DNA of 64,000 nucleotides from Acinetobacter piscicola (GTDB lineage Bacteria > Pseudomonadota > Gammaproteobacteria > Pseudomonadales > Moraxellaceae), in assembly GCF_015218165.1 (NCBI RefSeq), contig NZ_CP048659.1:1364001-1428000 (forward strand), written 5' to 3'. The notes under the pieces were generated by a model. The model ran no database searches, was not told the origin of the DNA, and worked only from the letters and a program-made list of their open reading frames with translations. The translations under genes were made by a program, and so were the position numbers. The number at the start of each line of letters is the position of its first letter. Within the stretch, counting starts at the first letter, position 1. This document shows, piece by piece, positions 56,269-64,000 of this stretch.

Positions 56269-56781
56269 GGAAGGCTCTCCTTAATTCCTGTCTGTAAAAT
56301 TAATAGGGATGACTTTCAAATTTTTAAAGGGGAGAAATGATGAAATAATTTTTTTATAGCAATTTTTGATCAATTGGGGAACTTAATTTTTCGAATATTG
56401 GGATCATTTTTTTATTGATTGAGTTGCTTTTTTGATAGTAAGTTTATAAAAAATATCAATTTTATTAAAATATCATCAAGGTGCTTAAGCCAATTTAAAA
56501 ATAATTTGATATATCTCTTTTAAGATGAAATTTTTTATGAATCTGTAAGAAAATATATCAAGATGCTTATAAATTCAGCAGTATTGTTCAATATTTTCCC
56601 ACCAAAATTATTTTAAGTTTATTTTATCGCTGTCATGAGCTGTATGCAGCAGATTGCTGTTTGTTTCAAAGTCGTTCTCGTTACGGTCATTTTCATACTG
56701 CGCTGCGTAAAAGCAACACAGTTAGTAATGAACGCCTTGTAAATGCACAGATGTTGATTTGAATTACATGATATTGATCGT
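56269..56781. other. Gap with a possible gene remnant near gloB
   Basis: The first ~300 bases are very AT-rich with nothing seen. From about 56610 to 56763 the plus strand is open and coding-like (LYAADCCLFQSRSRYGHFH then TALRKSNTVSNERLVN and MLI, then TGA). No start codon or signal precedes it, so it may be the end of a lost gene. This is a weak call. Confidence 0.25.
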
Positions 56782-57513
56782 TTAAAAGTTATCTTTGAGC
56801 GCACGAATTCTAGCAAACTCTTCAACGCTATCGACACGTAGAAAAGGGTTGGTTTCTAGTTCAAGTTCAATAGTACTTGGCAGGGTAATTTTACCTTGTG
56901 CGCGTAATTGGCGAACTTTTTCCGCACGTTGTTGTAGTGCAAAATTATCAGGTTCTACATGTAAGGCAAATTCTGCATTCGACAAAGTGTATTCATGTGT
57001 GCAGTAGACTTGTGTTCGTGGTGGCAATGCGGCTAAGCGGTTTAAGGAATGATAAAATTGCTCAGGTGTGCCTTCAAACATGCGTCCACATCCCATTGCA
57101 AATAATGTATCTCCACAGAAAACACTGTCTAATTCATCTATAAAATACACAATATGTCCTAGGGTATGTCCTGGAACGGCAATAATTTCAATATTTAAAC
57201 CATGAAACTCAAATTGATCCTCATGTTGTAAAGGGTGGTTAATAAAAGGCAAATGGCTTAACTCATCTCGTGGTCCATACACTGCGAGATTTTGTTCAGC
57301 AATCAGGGCAGGAACACCACCAACATGGTCTTTATGCCAGTGGGTGAGCCAAATTTGACTTAAATTTAATTGATTTTCTAAACAGTAGGATTGAACCAAA
57401 TGTGCTTCAGTTGGGTCGATTGCCACCACATCATGGCTTATGGTGTGTTCAAGTAACCAAATATAATTTTGGAGTTGGTTTTTGACATCAATCACATGAA
57501 TTTTAAATGACAT
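56782..57513 (-). CDS. gloB: Hydroxyacylglutathione hydrolase (glyoxalase II)
   Basis: Hydrolyses S-lactoylglutathione in methylglyoxal detoxification. The 243-residue metallo-beta-lactamase-fold protein has the metal motif LTHWHKDHVGG (about residue 54), VPGHTLGHIVYF, GDTLFAMGCGRMFEGT and YCTHEYTLSNAEFA. ATG 57513 (MSFKIHVIDVKNQLQNYIW) is chosen over a frame that begins 10 codons earlier. Confidence 0.93.
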   Translation of the reverse strand: MSFKIHVIDVKNQLQNYIWLLEHTISHDVVAIDPTEAHLVQSYCLENQLNLSQIWLTHWHKDHVGGVPALIAEQNLAVYGPRDELSHLPFINHPLQHEDQFEFHGLNIEIIAVPGHTLGHIVYFIDELDSVFCGDTLFAMGCGRMFEGTPEQFYHSLNRLAALPPRTQVYCTHEYTLSNAEFALHVEPDNFALQQRAEKVRQLRAQGKITLPSTIELELETNPFLRVDSVEEFARIRALKDNF

Positions 57514-57703
57514 TTTTTGTTGGCTTCCCTTACTGCTTCTCATTTGATTGTATGTAAATTTACTTATAAATGGTAGTCACAGTAGCCTGATATCACAGAT
57601 CTCAATAAATTTTGAGTGAGAAGAATGAGTTGGTTTTTCTTAGAAATGCGGCGCTAATTCTTGATTGATATTCGTTTAAATTTTTAATCACGAGATTTTG
57701 AAA

Positions 57704-58099
57704 ATGAAACTATTTCCAATTATTTTACTCAATGCATATATGTTGAGTGCTTGTTCAACGGAACAAGCGCAAGTGAAAAATACTGTACAAAGGTAATGTC
57801 AGGTGTATGAAATATTCAACATCATGCAATTCCGCAAGCGCCAAACTATATGAATTTGCCGATATTTGAGCAAGGTGTAATCGGTTGGGACAAGTGAAGA
57901 GGGTGTAAAACAGCGTTTGAACCGTGTACAAAAATCAGATATTGCAGGTTTTAAGGAAAAAGGCTTGACTTTAGCTATGGTGCAAGCGTGGCAAGCATTT
58001 TATGAAAATGAAGTAAAGCGTAATCCTTGTAATCCAACAGCACCGTATCGAGCGCAGTTAATGCAGAAAATCGCGCTGCTATGGAGTGACATGGTATAG
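57704..58099 (+). pseudogene. Decayed small lipoprotein gene
   Basis: ATG 57704 starts a lipoprotein signal (MKLFPIILLNAYMLSACSTE, lipobox LSAC) that stops at 57796. A second frame continues with QHHAIPQAPNYMNLPIFEQG and VIGWDK. A third carries the C-terminal part: SEEGVKQRLNRVQKSDIAG, then TLAMVQAWQAFYENEVKRNP, then APYRAQLMQKIALLWSDMV, ending at 58099. The pieces form one plausible protein broken by at least two frameshifts. The C-terminal pattern (GW...MVQAWQAFYENE...RNPCNPTA) resembles a family I recall as DUF4951, but I am not certain. Confidence 0.6.
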
Positions 58100-58261
58100 G
58101 TTTAAGCCGATCAGTCAAAGTTAAAGGCATTTAAAATATTTCTAAGGCAGATGTTGCGTCAGATTTTATAAAAATTAAACATCTGCTCGAAAAATATCGC
58201 ATGATAAGGCTCATGACAAAGCATTATTTGTTATAGTGATAACACGATTGGGGAAATAATA

Positions 58262-60019
58262 ATGCAATTTAACTTTGAAATTGATACCACTTGGTGTTTA
58301 GAACAATTATTAAAAGATCAACGGATTACAGAGCGTGAAAAACTGTTGGTGCAAACCACACATCGGCAACGTGATCAACTGAAATGGCATCCATTACAAT
58401 GGATTGCCAATTTTAATTTAACAGATCAAAACGAACCTCAAAAACGTCTAACCTTAAGTACGTTGTGTCAATGGCTAGCAGATAAAACCAATTTGCCGCT
58501 TTATATCATTGACCCATTAAAAGCAGATGTGGCGAATTTAACTGCGGTGATGTCGCAAGAATTTGCTTTACGTAATCGTATTTTGGCTGTTGAAATTCAG
58601 CCTGATCAAGTGTTGATTGGCACAGATCAGCCTTTTATTCTTGATTGGATGCAAAACCTTGAAAGCAGTTTAAAACCCAAAAAAATTCAAAGAGTATTGT
58701 TAAATCCTGAACAATTGCAACGTTATTTGGTGGAATATTACCAAGTCAGTCGAGCTGTCATTTCATCACAAAAATCAGGTGCACACCAAAAAGAAAATAA
58801 AGGCGTAGAAGCATTATTGCAGTTAGGCGATACACAAAATCCTGATGCAAATGATCAACACATTGTGAAATTGGTGGATTGGGTTTTACAATTTGCGTTT
58901 GAACAACGGGCCAGCGATATTCATTTAGAACCACGCAAAGACAATGGGAAAATTCGTTTTCGTATCGATGGTGTATTGCATACTATTTATAATATGCCTG
59001 CCAATACATTAACCGCCGTGATTTCCCGAATTAAAATTTTAGGGCGAATGAATGTTGCAGAAAAGCGTAAACCGCAAGATGGACGTTTAAAAACTCGTAC
59101 ACCAAAAGGGCAAGAAACTGAGCTACGTCTAGCCACACTCCCGACAGCTTTTGGAGAAAAGCTGGTCATGCGTATTTTCGATCCTGAAGTGTTGGTGCGG
59201 AGCTTTAAGCAGCTTGGTTTTGATGGAAATTTACTACAAGCTTGGCAAGCGATGACTCAGCATAGTCATGGGATTATTTTGGTGACAGGGCCAACGGGTT
59301 CAGGCAAAACCACCACGTTATATTCCTCTTTAAAGCAGTTAGCCACTGAGCAAGTCAATGTTTGTACTATTGAAGACCCGATTGAAATGTTAGAGCCGAG
59401 TTTTAACCAAATGCAGGTAAATCACGGGATTGAGCTGGGTTTTGCAGATGGTATTCGTGCATTGATGCGCCAAGACCCTGATATTATTATGGTCGGGGAA
59501 ATCCGCGACTCAGACACTGCGAATATGGCAATTCAAGCAGCATTGACGGGACATTTGGTGTTGTCAACCTTGCATACCAATGATGCACCTTCAAGTTTGA
59601 CTCGTTTGCATGATTTGGGAGTACAACCATTTTTAACCGCAGCAACGATTTTAGGTGTTTTGGCGCAGCGCTTAGTACGTCAACTTTGTCCACATTGTAA
59701 ACAAGAAACCTTTATTAATGACCAAGAATGGAAACATTTAACATTTGGTTATTCATTACACATGCCTGATTTTGTTTTTAAAGCTGTGGGTTGTGAGGAG
59801 TGTCGTCATACAGGTTATCAAGGGCGTGTTGGAGTTTATGAATTTATGCCGATTAGTCTAGAAGCCAAGCAAAAAATTTCCGCCAATGCGACACTTGATG
59901 AGTTACGGGCTCAGGCTAAGCAGGAGGGGATTGATCCATTACGTATCGCAGGGGCACGTAAAGTATTAGAAGGGATCACCACTTTGGAAGAAGTTTTAAG
60001 GGTTGTGCCTCTAAACTAA
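58262..60019 (+). CDS. gspE: Type II secretion/type IV pilus-type ATPase GspE
   Basis: A 585-residue hexameric secretion ATPase with an N-terminal N1E-like region. The ATPase core carries Walker A GPTGSGKTTTLYSSL (about residue 343), the Asp box RASDIHLEP, the Walker B region QDPDIIMVGEIRD, the His box LVLSTLHTNDA and the C-terminal zinc-type tetracysteine set (LCPHCKQET ... CEECRHTG). GspE powers pseudopilus assembly through GspL, encoded at 37210. A PilB-type role is possible in principle. The gene stands alone. Confidence 0.88.
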   Translation: MQFNFEIDTTWCLEQLLKDQRITEREKLLVQTTHRQRDQLKWHPLQWIANFNLTDQNEPQKRLTLSTLCQWLADKTNLPLYIIDPLKADVANLTAVMSQEFALRNRILAVEIQPDQVLIGTDQPFILDWMQNLESSLKPKKIQRVLLNPEQLQRYLVEYYQVSRAVISSQKSGAHQKENKGVEALLQLGDTQNPDANDQHIVKLVDWVLQFAFEQRASDIHLEPRKDNGKIRFRIDGVLHTIYNMPANTLTAVISRIKILGRMNVAEKRKPQDGRLKTRTPKGQETELRLATLPTAFGEKLVMRIFDPEVLVRSFKQLGFDGNLLQAWQAMTQHSHGIILVTGPTGSGKTTTLYSSLKQLATEQVNVCTIEDPIEMLEPSFNQMQVNHGIELGFADGIRALMRQDPDIIMVGEIRDSDTANMAIQAALTGHLVLSTLHTNDAPSSLTRLHDLGVQPFLTAATILGVLAQRLVRQLCPHCKQETFINDQEWKHLTFGYSLHMPDFVFKAVGCEECRHTGYQGRVGVYEFMPISLEAKQKISANATLDELRAQAKQEGIDPLRIAGARKVLEGITTLEEVLRVVPLN

Positions 60020-60051
60020 ATATCAGTTTTTGACTTATATCACACATGAAA

Positions 60052-60073
60052 AAGAGCATTCCAGAATGCTCTT
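60052..60073. terminator. Bidirectional terminator after gspE
   Basis: AAGAGCATTC/GAATGCTCTT inverted repeat between gspE and the convergent gene. Confidence 0.65.
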
Positions 60074-60079
60074 GAAGTG

Positions 60080-60754
60080 TTACTCAATGATCACATTCTC
60101 GCATGTATTGGTTTTGAGTTGTGCGGAAATAAGTGCATCCTCATGATCGGTAAAAGTATTAAAAGCTTGTTGACCTAATGGATATTTTTGGGTGATTGAA
60201 CATGGGAAGAATTCATTTTCAGGATTTTTATAAGAATAAGATTCTTCAGTAACATAAACTTTTTGATTTTCAGGATCGAATTTTAAGTTAAAAGAGGCTT
60301 GTGAATCTGCCCATTTCCTATTTTCACCTTCGCGAATAATATATAGATAAGGTGGAATTTGAGGGTCATCATCCCGTATAAATTCAACTTGATCGATATT
60401 AGGAGAATAGTTTTCGCGTTCTGATACTGGTTTTAAAATCACATCATTTTTACCTAACAATTGCCATTTTTGGTCACGCCAACTGAAGATATAAATACTT
60501 CTAGGAAGGGTATATAAGTTTTGATAATCACTTTTAAATTTCTTTCTATCTTTGGCATTGATGGTGATGACCAGCGCATCATATTTTTCTTTTTGACTGA
60601 ATGGACCATATTTGAGATGGATCGCAGTGTCATTTGCATCAATACTTTGTCGCATATCTTGGGGAATATACACCAAATGTTCAGCGTAGATCGTTGCTGA
60701 GCAAAGCAATAATAGTGTTGAAATACAAGATGTTCGAATATTTAAAATTTTCAT
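60080..60754 (-). CDS. Exported protein of unknown function, possible distant paralogue of its neighbour
   Basis: A 224-residue protein with a cleavable signal peptide (MKILNIRTSCISTLLLLCSA, cleaved near IYA-EH). The mature part is hydrophilic and beta-rich, with KYDALVITINAKDRKK, PRSIYIFSWRDQKWQLLG and QVEFIRDDDPQIPPYLYIIRE. Two cysteines near the C-terminus (FFPCSITQ and NTCENVIIE) may pair. Its layout of 'signal peptide, then D-A-L-V-I-T-x, then aromatic strand' parallels the protein 13 bases upstream (60768). Family not recognised. Confidence 0.65.
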   Translation of the reverse strand: MKILNIRTSCISTLLLLCSATIYAEHLVYIPQDMRQSIDANDTAIHLKYGPFSQKEKYDALVITINAKDRKKFKSDYQNLYTLPRSIYIFSWRDQKWQLLGKNDVILKPVSERENYSPNIDQVEFIRDDDPQIPPYLYIIREGENRKWADSQASFNLKFDPENQKVYVTEESYSYKNPENEFFPCSITQKYPLGQQAFNTFTDHEDALISAQLKTNTCENVIIE

Positions 60755-60767
60755 TTATGCTCAAGCT

Positions 60768-61562
60768 TTATTCAGGTGGACCATAGTTGTCAGGATCAAA
60801 GGAATAACTATCTTCATATTCAGGATGATCAAAGTAAAAATCTTTTAAGGCTTTGGTTTCTGGATTTTCCTTTAGCAGCAATACATAGTTTGAACTTGTT
60901 TCATAAGATGCTACTTCAGTAGCTGCAGTCACTGAACTTTCATCTTCCGAGGTCGCATCAAGTTGCGGATTCGAATGAGTCGTTCCTAATGTACCTGCAT
61001 AAATCCAGTCTTGAAGCTTTTTATCCCAAATAAATTTGATGGAATATGAATAATTTTCAAAACTTTGACTTAGGGTAAAACCTCCAGTGGCTTGTTGAAA
61101 TGGCGCATCTGGATCTAAAAGATCATAAATTTTACGAACTTTAGGATGTATATAGTGATTTTCAGTATCTAGAATTCCAGTTTGCCAAATACTTAGAATT
61201 GCTTTTTCATCAAGATTTTTAAAGGCATATTGATGTTGGAGTTTTAGCTTAAATGACTGACCATCACCTAAATATAGATTTAGTGTTCTTTTTTTGGGTA
61301 AGCGATTTTCTTGTTGAGCAAGATTAAACTCATCGCTTGGCACTGTAATGAGTGCAAGATCCCATAATACGTCATCATTTAAATGACCAAAATTAAAATC
61401 CAACAGTTTTTCATTGACTGGAATAAGTGTCGTAACTTCTTTAGGAACATCTCGTTTTTCAAGAAATTCAAAATAACTGATTTCATCGGAGTACCCCGCC
61501 AGAGTATGTTGGGCTATACCCAAAGTGAAAGTAAGGGCGAAGATTTTATTTACATTTAACAT
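60768..61562 (-). CDS. Exported protein of unknown function, first gene of a pair
   Basis: A 264-residue protein starting MLNVNKIFALTFTLGIAQ, with a signal peptide cleaved near TLA-GYSDE. The mature part contains DVLWDLALITVPSDEFN, RTLNLYLGDGQSFKLKLQHQ and YSIKFIWDKKLQDWIYAG. The Asp-Gly spacing in LYLGDGQSF recalls FG-GAP-like repeats, but this is weak. It ends 13 bases before the related-looking gene at 60754, so the two form a unit. An alternative start lies 9 codons upstream (61589). Confidence 0.65.
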   Translation of the reverse strand: MLNVNKIFALTFTLGIAQHTLAGYSDEISYFEFLEKRDVPKEVTTLIPVNEKLLDFNFGHLNDDVLWDLALITVPSDEFNLAQQENRLPKKRTLNLYLGDGQSFKLKLQHQYAFKNLDEKAILSIWQTGILDTENHYIHPKVRKIYDLLDPDAPFQQATGGFTLSQSFENYSYSIKFIWDKKLQDWIYAGTLGTTHSNPQLDATSEDESSVTAATEVASYETSSNYVLLLKENPETKALKDFYFDHPEYEDSYSFDPDNYGPPE

Positions 61563-61836
61563 ATTAAAAATCCGACAATGAATGCCCAAAATTAAATTTT
61601 AAAGTGCACAATTCTAACTAAAATTAAAAAACTATTTTTATAAATAAAAATTCTTGAAAATAGATTGGGTTAAATTTAACTCATTTGAGTGAATATTTTC
61701 AACAGGTTCCATAAAATAGAAACCAAATTTTATTGTAAAGATGGGTTTAAAACTTTTGCATTAATATTTGGATAAAATGAAATTAAGCTGAAATCTTTTG
61801 TATAATGTGCGCATAATTTACAACATTTTTTCTATT
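61563..61836. other. Divergent promoter region before the PIG-L-like gene
   Basis: This 274-base AT-rich region lies between divergent genes. A perfect -10 (TATAAT, 61801-61806) stands 30 bases before the lipoprotein ATG, without a clear -35. Confidence 0.45.
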
Positions 61837-62814
61837 ATGAATAATAATTTTAAAATTACTTTTTTAACTTCGATTTTATTTTTGTCAACATTGTTGAGTG
61901 CGTGTGGAGGAGGTTCTTCAGAACAGGACAATACCCCCACGATAGAACCGCAAGTGACACCAACACAAAATAAAACCGTGCAATTCTTTGTGGCAGCACA
62001 TCCCGATGATATTCAATTATTTATGGCGAAAAATGCACAGTTTTATGTGCAACATCAAAATAAAAATGTATTTATTTTGACGACCGCAGGTGATGGTGGT
62101 GAAGCAATACATTTACCTCACTATTCTGCGATGAAAAAAACGTATTGGGAAGCACGTTTATTGGCGCATGAGAAATCAGTGAATCATTGGAATCATGATA
62201 AAAATAGGATTATCAGCACTGAAATTAAAATTAATCAACACACTTTTCAGCGAAAGCAATTGGGTGAAAATATTGTATTTTATAATTTTTTATTACCTGA
62301 TGGGAATATGACGGGAAATGGTTTCCCCACAACCCAATTTCAAAGCTTGGAAAAATTGTATCGTGGAAAAATAAAAACAATTTCAAGCATTGATCAACAA
62401 AATACGTATACTCAACAAGATTTAATTCAAACACTGTCCGATATTGTGCAACTTGAAGCAGGCAAAAAAGAGATTACTTTTAATATTGCAGAAGATAATT
62501 TATATATTAATCAACAAGATCATTCTGACCATATTATGACCTCTTTGCTGGTGCAGCATCTAAGCCAAGGTCTAGACAACTGTATGCTGACCAATAAATT
62601 TACAGAATATGTAAATCGTGCCAAACCTGTGAATATGTCCAATAGTGAATATCAGCAGCATCGCAAACTGTGGGATGTTTTAACATCTGTTTTGGTGGAA
62701 TATCAATATGTTAATCCACATGCACGAGATCCACATTTGGTTTGGTTAGGTAAGCAATATATTAGTTCAAAGAGTGTGGTGAATTGTAAGCATATTGATG
62801 AAAAGCTACGTTAA
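61837..62814 (+). CDS. Lipoprotein with a PIG-L/GlcNAc deacetylase-like domain
   Basis: A 325-residue predicted lipoprotein: signal MNNNFKITFLTSILFLSTLL ending in lipobox LSAC, then a GGGSSEQD linker. The domain begins FVAAHPDDIQLFMAKNA, where the H-P-D-D motif carries zinc and catalytic residues, and has the later QQDHSDHIMTSLL segment with the third metal His. PIG-L family members remove acetyl from GlcNAc on small molecules or glycans. Being surface- or periplasm-anchored, it could act on an envelope glycan. ATG 61837 is used. No partner genes are adjacent. Confidence 0.8.
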   Translation: MNNNFKITFLTSILFLSTLLSACGGGSSEQDNTPTIEPQVTPTQNKTVQFFVAAHPDDIQLFMAKNAQFYVQHQNKNVFILTTAGDGGEAIHLPHYSAMKKTYWEARLLAHEKSVNHWNHDKNRIISTEIKINQHTFQRKQLGENIVFYNFLLPDGNMTGNGFPTTQFQSLEKLYRGKIKTISSIDQQNTYTQQDLIQTLSDIVQLEAGKKEITFNIAEDNLYINQQDHSDHIMTSLLVQHLSQGLDNCMLTNKFTEYVNRAKPVNMSNSEYQQHRKLWDVLTSVLVEYQYVNPHARDPHLVWLGKQYISSKSVVNCKHIDEKLR

Positions 62815-63064
62815 AAGTTAGCTTAAAATCTTTGCAAAGCAGATTGTTGCTCACATATTTATGTGGGAAGGAAGATTTTAGGTTCTAGTTTGTGTAGTAA
62901 TTATTATGTTTGTCTTTTCAATGGATTTGGTAGTAAACAGTACAGTGGTTGGGTCGCTGAAAATGCCTAGAACGTTTACAATACAGCCTTGTTTAAAAAA
63001 GCAGTATGCGCTGATTCATACTGCTTGTTCCCACAATTTTTATTTTATTAAATTATTTTTATAC
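62815..63064. other. Intergenic region, nothing seen
   Basis: About 250 bases between convergent genes. A loose GCAGTATG/CATACTGC inverted repeat (63000-63007 with 63018-63025) could act as a terminator for either side. Confidence 0.5.
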
Positions 63065-63235
63065 TTATTTGGTTAAAATAAGACGGTTATTACGTGTTAA
63101 ACGTAAGCGGTATTCTTCACCTGCATGCATAATACGGATTTCACGTCCAAGCGCGAATAAATTGTTGGAATGTAGCATCGGTAAGGCATTGGTCGATTCA
63201 TTATTACGTGTGAATAAGCTAAAAGGTGCGTTCAT
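63065..63235 (-). CDS. hemP: Hemin uptake protein HemP
   Basis: A 56-residue protein on the minus strand, MNAPFSLFTRNNESTNALPM, ending in the family signature LGREIRIMHAGEEYRLRLTR then NNRLILTK. HemP is a small regulatory or accessory protein of haem and iron uptake. ATG 63235 follows CGGAG. A strong Fur box lies 36 bases upstream, so iron control is expected. No haem receptor gene is visible within the window. Confidence 0.9.
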   Translation of the reverse strand: MNAPFSLFTRNNESTNALPMLHSNNLFALGREIRIMHAGEEYRLRLTRNNRLILTK

Positions 63236-63270
63236 TGTTCTACTCCGTGTGGGACGTCATTTAATGTTTT

Positions 63271-63287
63271 AAATGATAATCATTATC
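63271..63287. promoter_or_regulatory. Fur box upstream of hemP
   Basis: AAATGATAATCATTATC matches 16 of the 19 bases of the classical Fur consensus and lies between hemP and the divergent Nudix gene. Confidence 0.85.
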
Positions 63288-63371
63288 GAATAAGGCTGTC
63301 AACGATAATTGTTGTTATTTGCAAAAAAAAGCGATTTACTTACATTCTGTAAAATAAGTGATGAAAAAGTG

Positions 63372-64000
63372 ATGACAAAACCTGTGGTAAATGTGGCGAT
63401 CGCCTTATTATTTCATCAAACTAAAGTACTCGTTGGATGGAGAGCAGCAGCGCAACATCAAGGTAACAAATATGAGTTTCCTGGGGGTAAAGTTGAACAT
63501 GGCGAAACACCCGAGCAAGCCTGTCGTAGAGAGGTGTTTGAAGAAGTCGGAATAGGAGTTCAAGACTGGCATATCTTTGATGTGATTTGCCACGAATATG
63601 ACGATATTATTGTGAATTTACATGTATTTCATGGCCAAGTAAATGCTGAAAATTTGGAAAATATTCAATCGCCTTGGACATGGTACACACGTGATCAACT
63701 GACAAAATTAAATTTTCCCAAAGCCAATCAAGCCATTGTTGAACGTTTATTTTGGCAACATTTCATTAAGATCTCAGCGCATATTCAAGAGATTGAAACA
63801 CTAAATCCTGAGTATTTAATGTATTGGCGAGTGGATGAATTGCATGTTGAAGACCTACAATTTCTCATGCACTTAGATCCAACAAAATTAGCGCGTTTAG
63901 TGGTGAATGTCGATCTTTGGCACAAGCTACCTGAGCAGATTAAAACTCAAATATTCACAGTACATTTCAAACAATCTCAAGTGATGCAAGCACAGCGACA
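63372..64000 (+). CDS. Nudix (MutT-type) hydrolase with a C-terminal extension, cut by the window end
   Basis: ATG 63372 opens a frame that runs off the window after about 209 residues. The N-terminus MTKPVVNVAIALLFH and the full Nudix box GKVEHGETPEQACRREVFEE (about residues 38-57, followed by VGI) show a MutT-like diphosphatase, likely cleaning 8-oxo-dGTP. After the Nudix domain (ending near NQAIVERLFW) the protein continues with ISAHIQEIETLNPEYLMYW and further sequence. This matches two-domain proteins with a thiamine-phosphate-synthase-like C-terminal domain, but the end is not visible. Confidence 0.8.
   Translation, partial: MTKPVVNVAIALLFHQTKVLVGWRAAAQHQGNKYEFPGGKVEHGETPEQACRREVFEEVGIGVQDWHIFDVICHEYDDIIVNLHVFHGQVNAENLENIQSPWTWYTRDQLTKLNFPKANQAIVERLFWQHFIKISAHIQEIETLNPEYLMYWRVDELHVEDLQFLMHLDPTKLARLVVNVDLWHKLPEQIKTQIFTVHFKQSQVMQAQR

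Noticed and set aside
63069..63272. 67-codon plus-strand frame
   Set aside because: It is antisense to hemP, whose signature, ribosome-binding site and Fur box are on the minus strand.

Overview
The window is an AT-rich chromosomal segment that reads as Acinetobacter (Gammaproteobacteria, Moraxellaceae). The gene content and order point there: aspartokinase-alaS-csrA as neighbours, a split set of type II secretion genes (gspLM and gspE about 20 kb apart), pgaABCD for poly-N-acetylglucosamine (PNAG), an adenine-deaminase-type 'add' gene, and several small lipoproteins. Almost everything is core chromosome. I see no insertion sequence, prophage, CRISPR array or integrase.

Layout. 1-6.8 kb: the end of a UbiB/ABC1 kinase gene, folB-folK (folate), a purine permease with a structured, terminator-bearing leader, adenine deaminase, two related cysteine-containing lipoproteins around a cytochrome b561 gene, and rnhB. 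6.8-12 kb (minus strand): csrA, lysC, alaS. 12-15.7 kb: a decayed minus-strand gene, a GAPDH-family dehydrogenase, azlCD and a divergent Lrp/AsnC regulator. 15.7-22.3 kb: the pga operon, whose first gene (outer-membrane porin pgaA) carries an apparent one-base frameshift. 22.3-26 kb: a YiaA/B membrane protein, an LLM flavin monooxygenase and two glycine-zipper proteins. 26-35.5 kb: prfA-prmC, a glutathione S-transferase, thiS-thiG, rpoH, tusA, a cold-shock protein, a DEAD-box helicase and a nitroreductase. 35.5-44.1 kb: gpsA, sixA, gspLM, pyrD, cvpA, purF and a membrane M48-like protein whose HExxH motif reads HEFNQ. 44.1-50.1 kb: a protein with end motifs like DNA polymerase III psi, a hydroxyacid dehydrogenase, a BepA-type protease, yqeY-rpsU and divergent tsaD. 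50.2-55.5 kb: a frameshifted orphan immunity gene, chrA, a DUF815 ATPase, and a translationally coupled patatin phospholipase and degenerate protein kinase. 55.6-56 kb: a tRNA cluster Leu-Trp-Leu. 56-64 kb: gloB, a decayed lipoprotein gene, gspE, two exported proteins of unknown function, a PIG-L deacetylase-like lipoprotein, Fur-controlled hemP, and a Nudix gene cut by the window end.

How genes work together. Clear functional units are folBK, purine uptake plus adenine deamination, azlCD with its likely regulator, pgaABCD, prfA-prmC (release factor and its methylase), thiS-thiG, gspLM, pyrD-cvpA-purF, yqeY-rpsU, and the patatin-kinase pair. Four genes look broken (pgaA, the Imm51-like gene, and two lipoprotein or secreted-protein remnants). 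The two single-base frameshifts could be real mutations or assembly errors. Candidates for less-described biology are the patatin-kinase pair, the permease leader RNA, the degenerate M48 protein, the psi-like protein and the atypical tRNA-Trp. All functional calls rest on reading the translated sequences; no database search was run.
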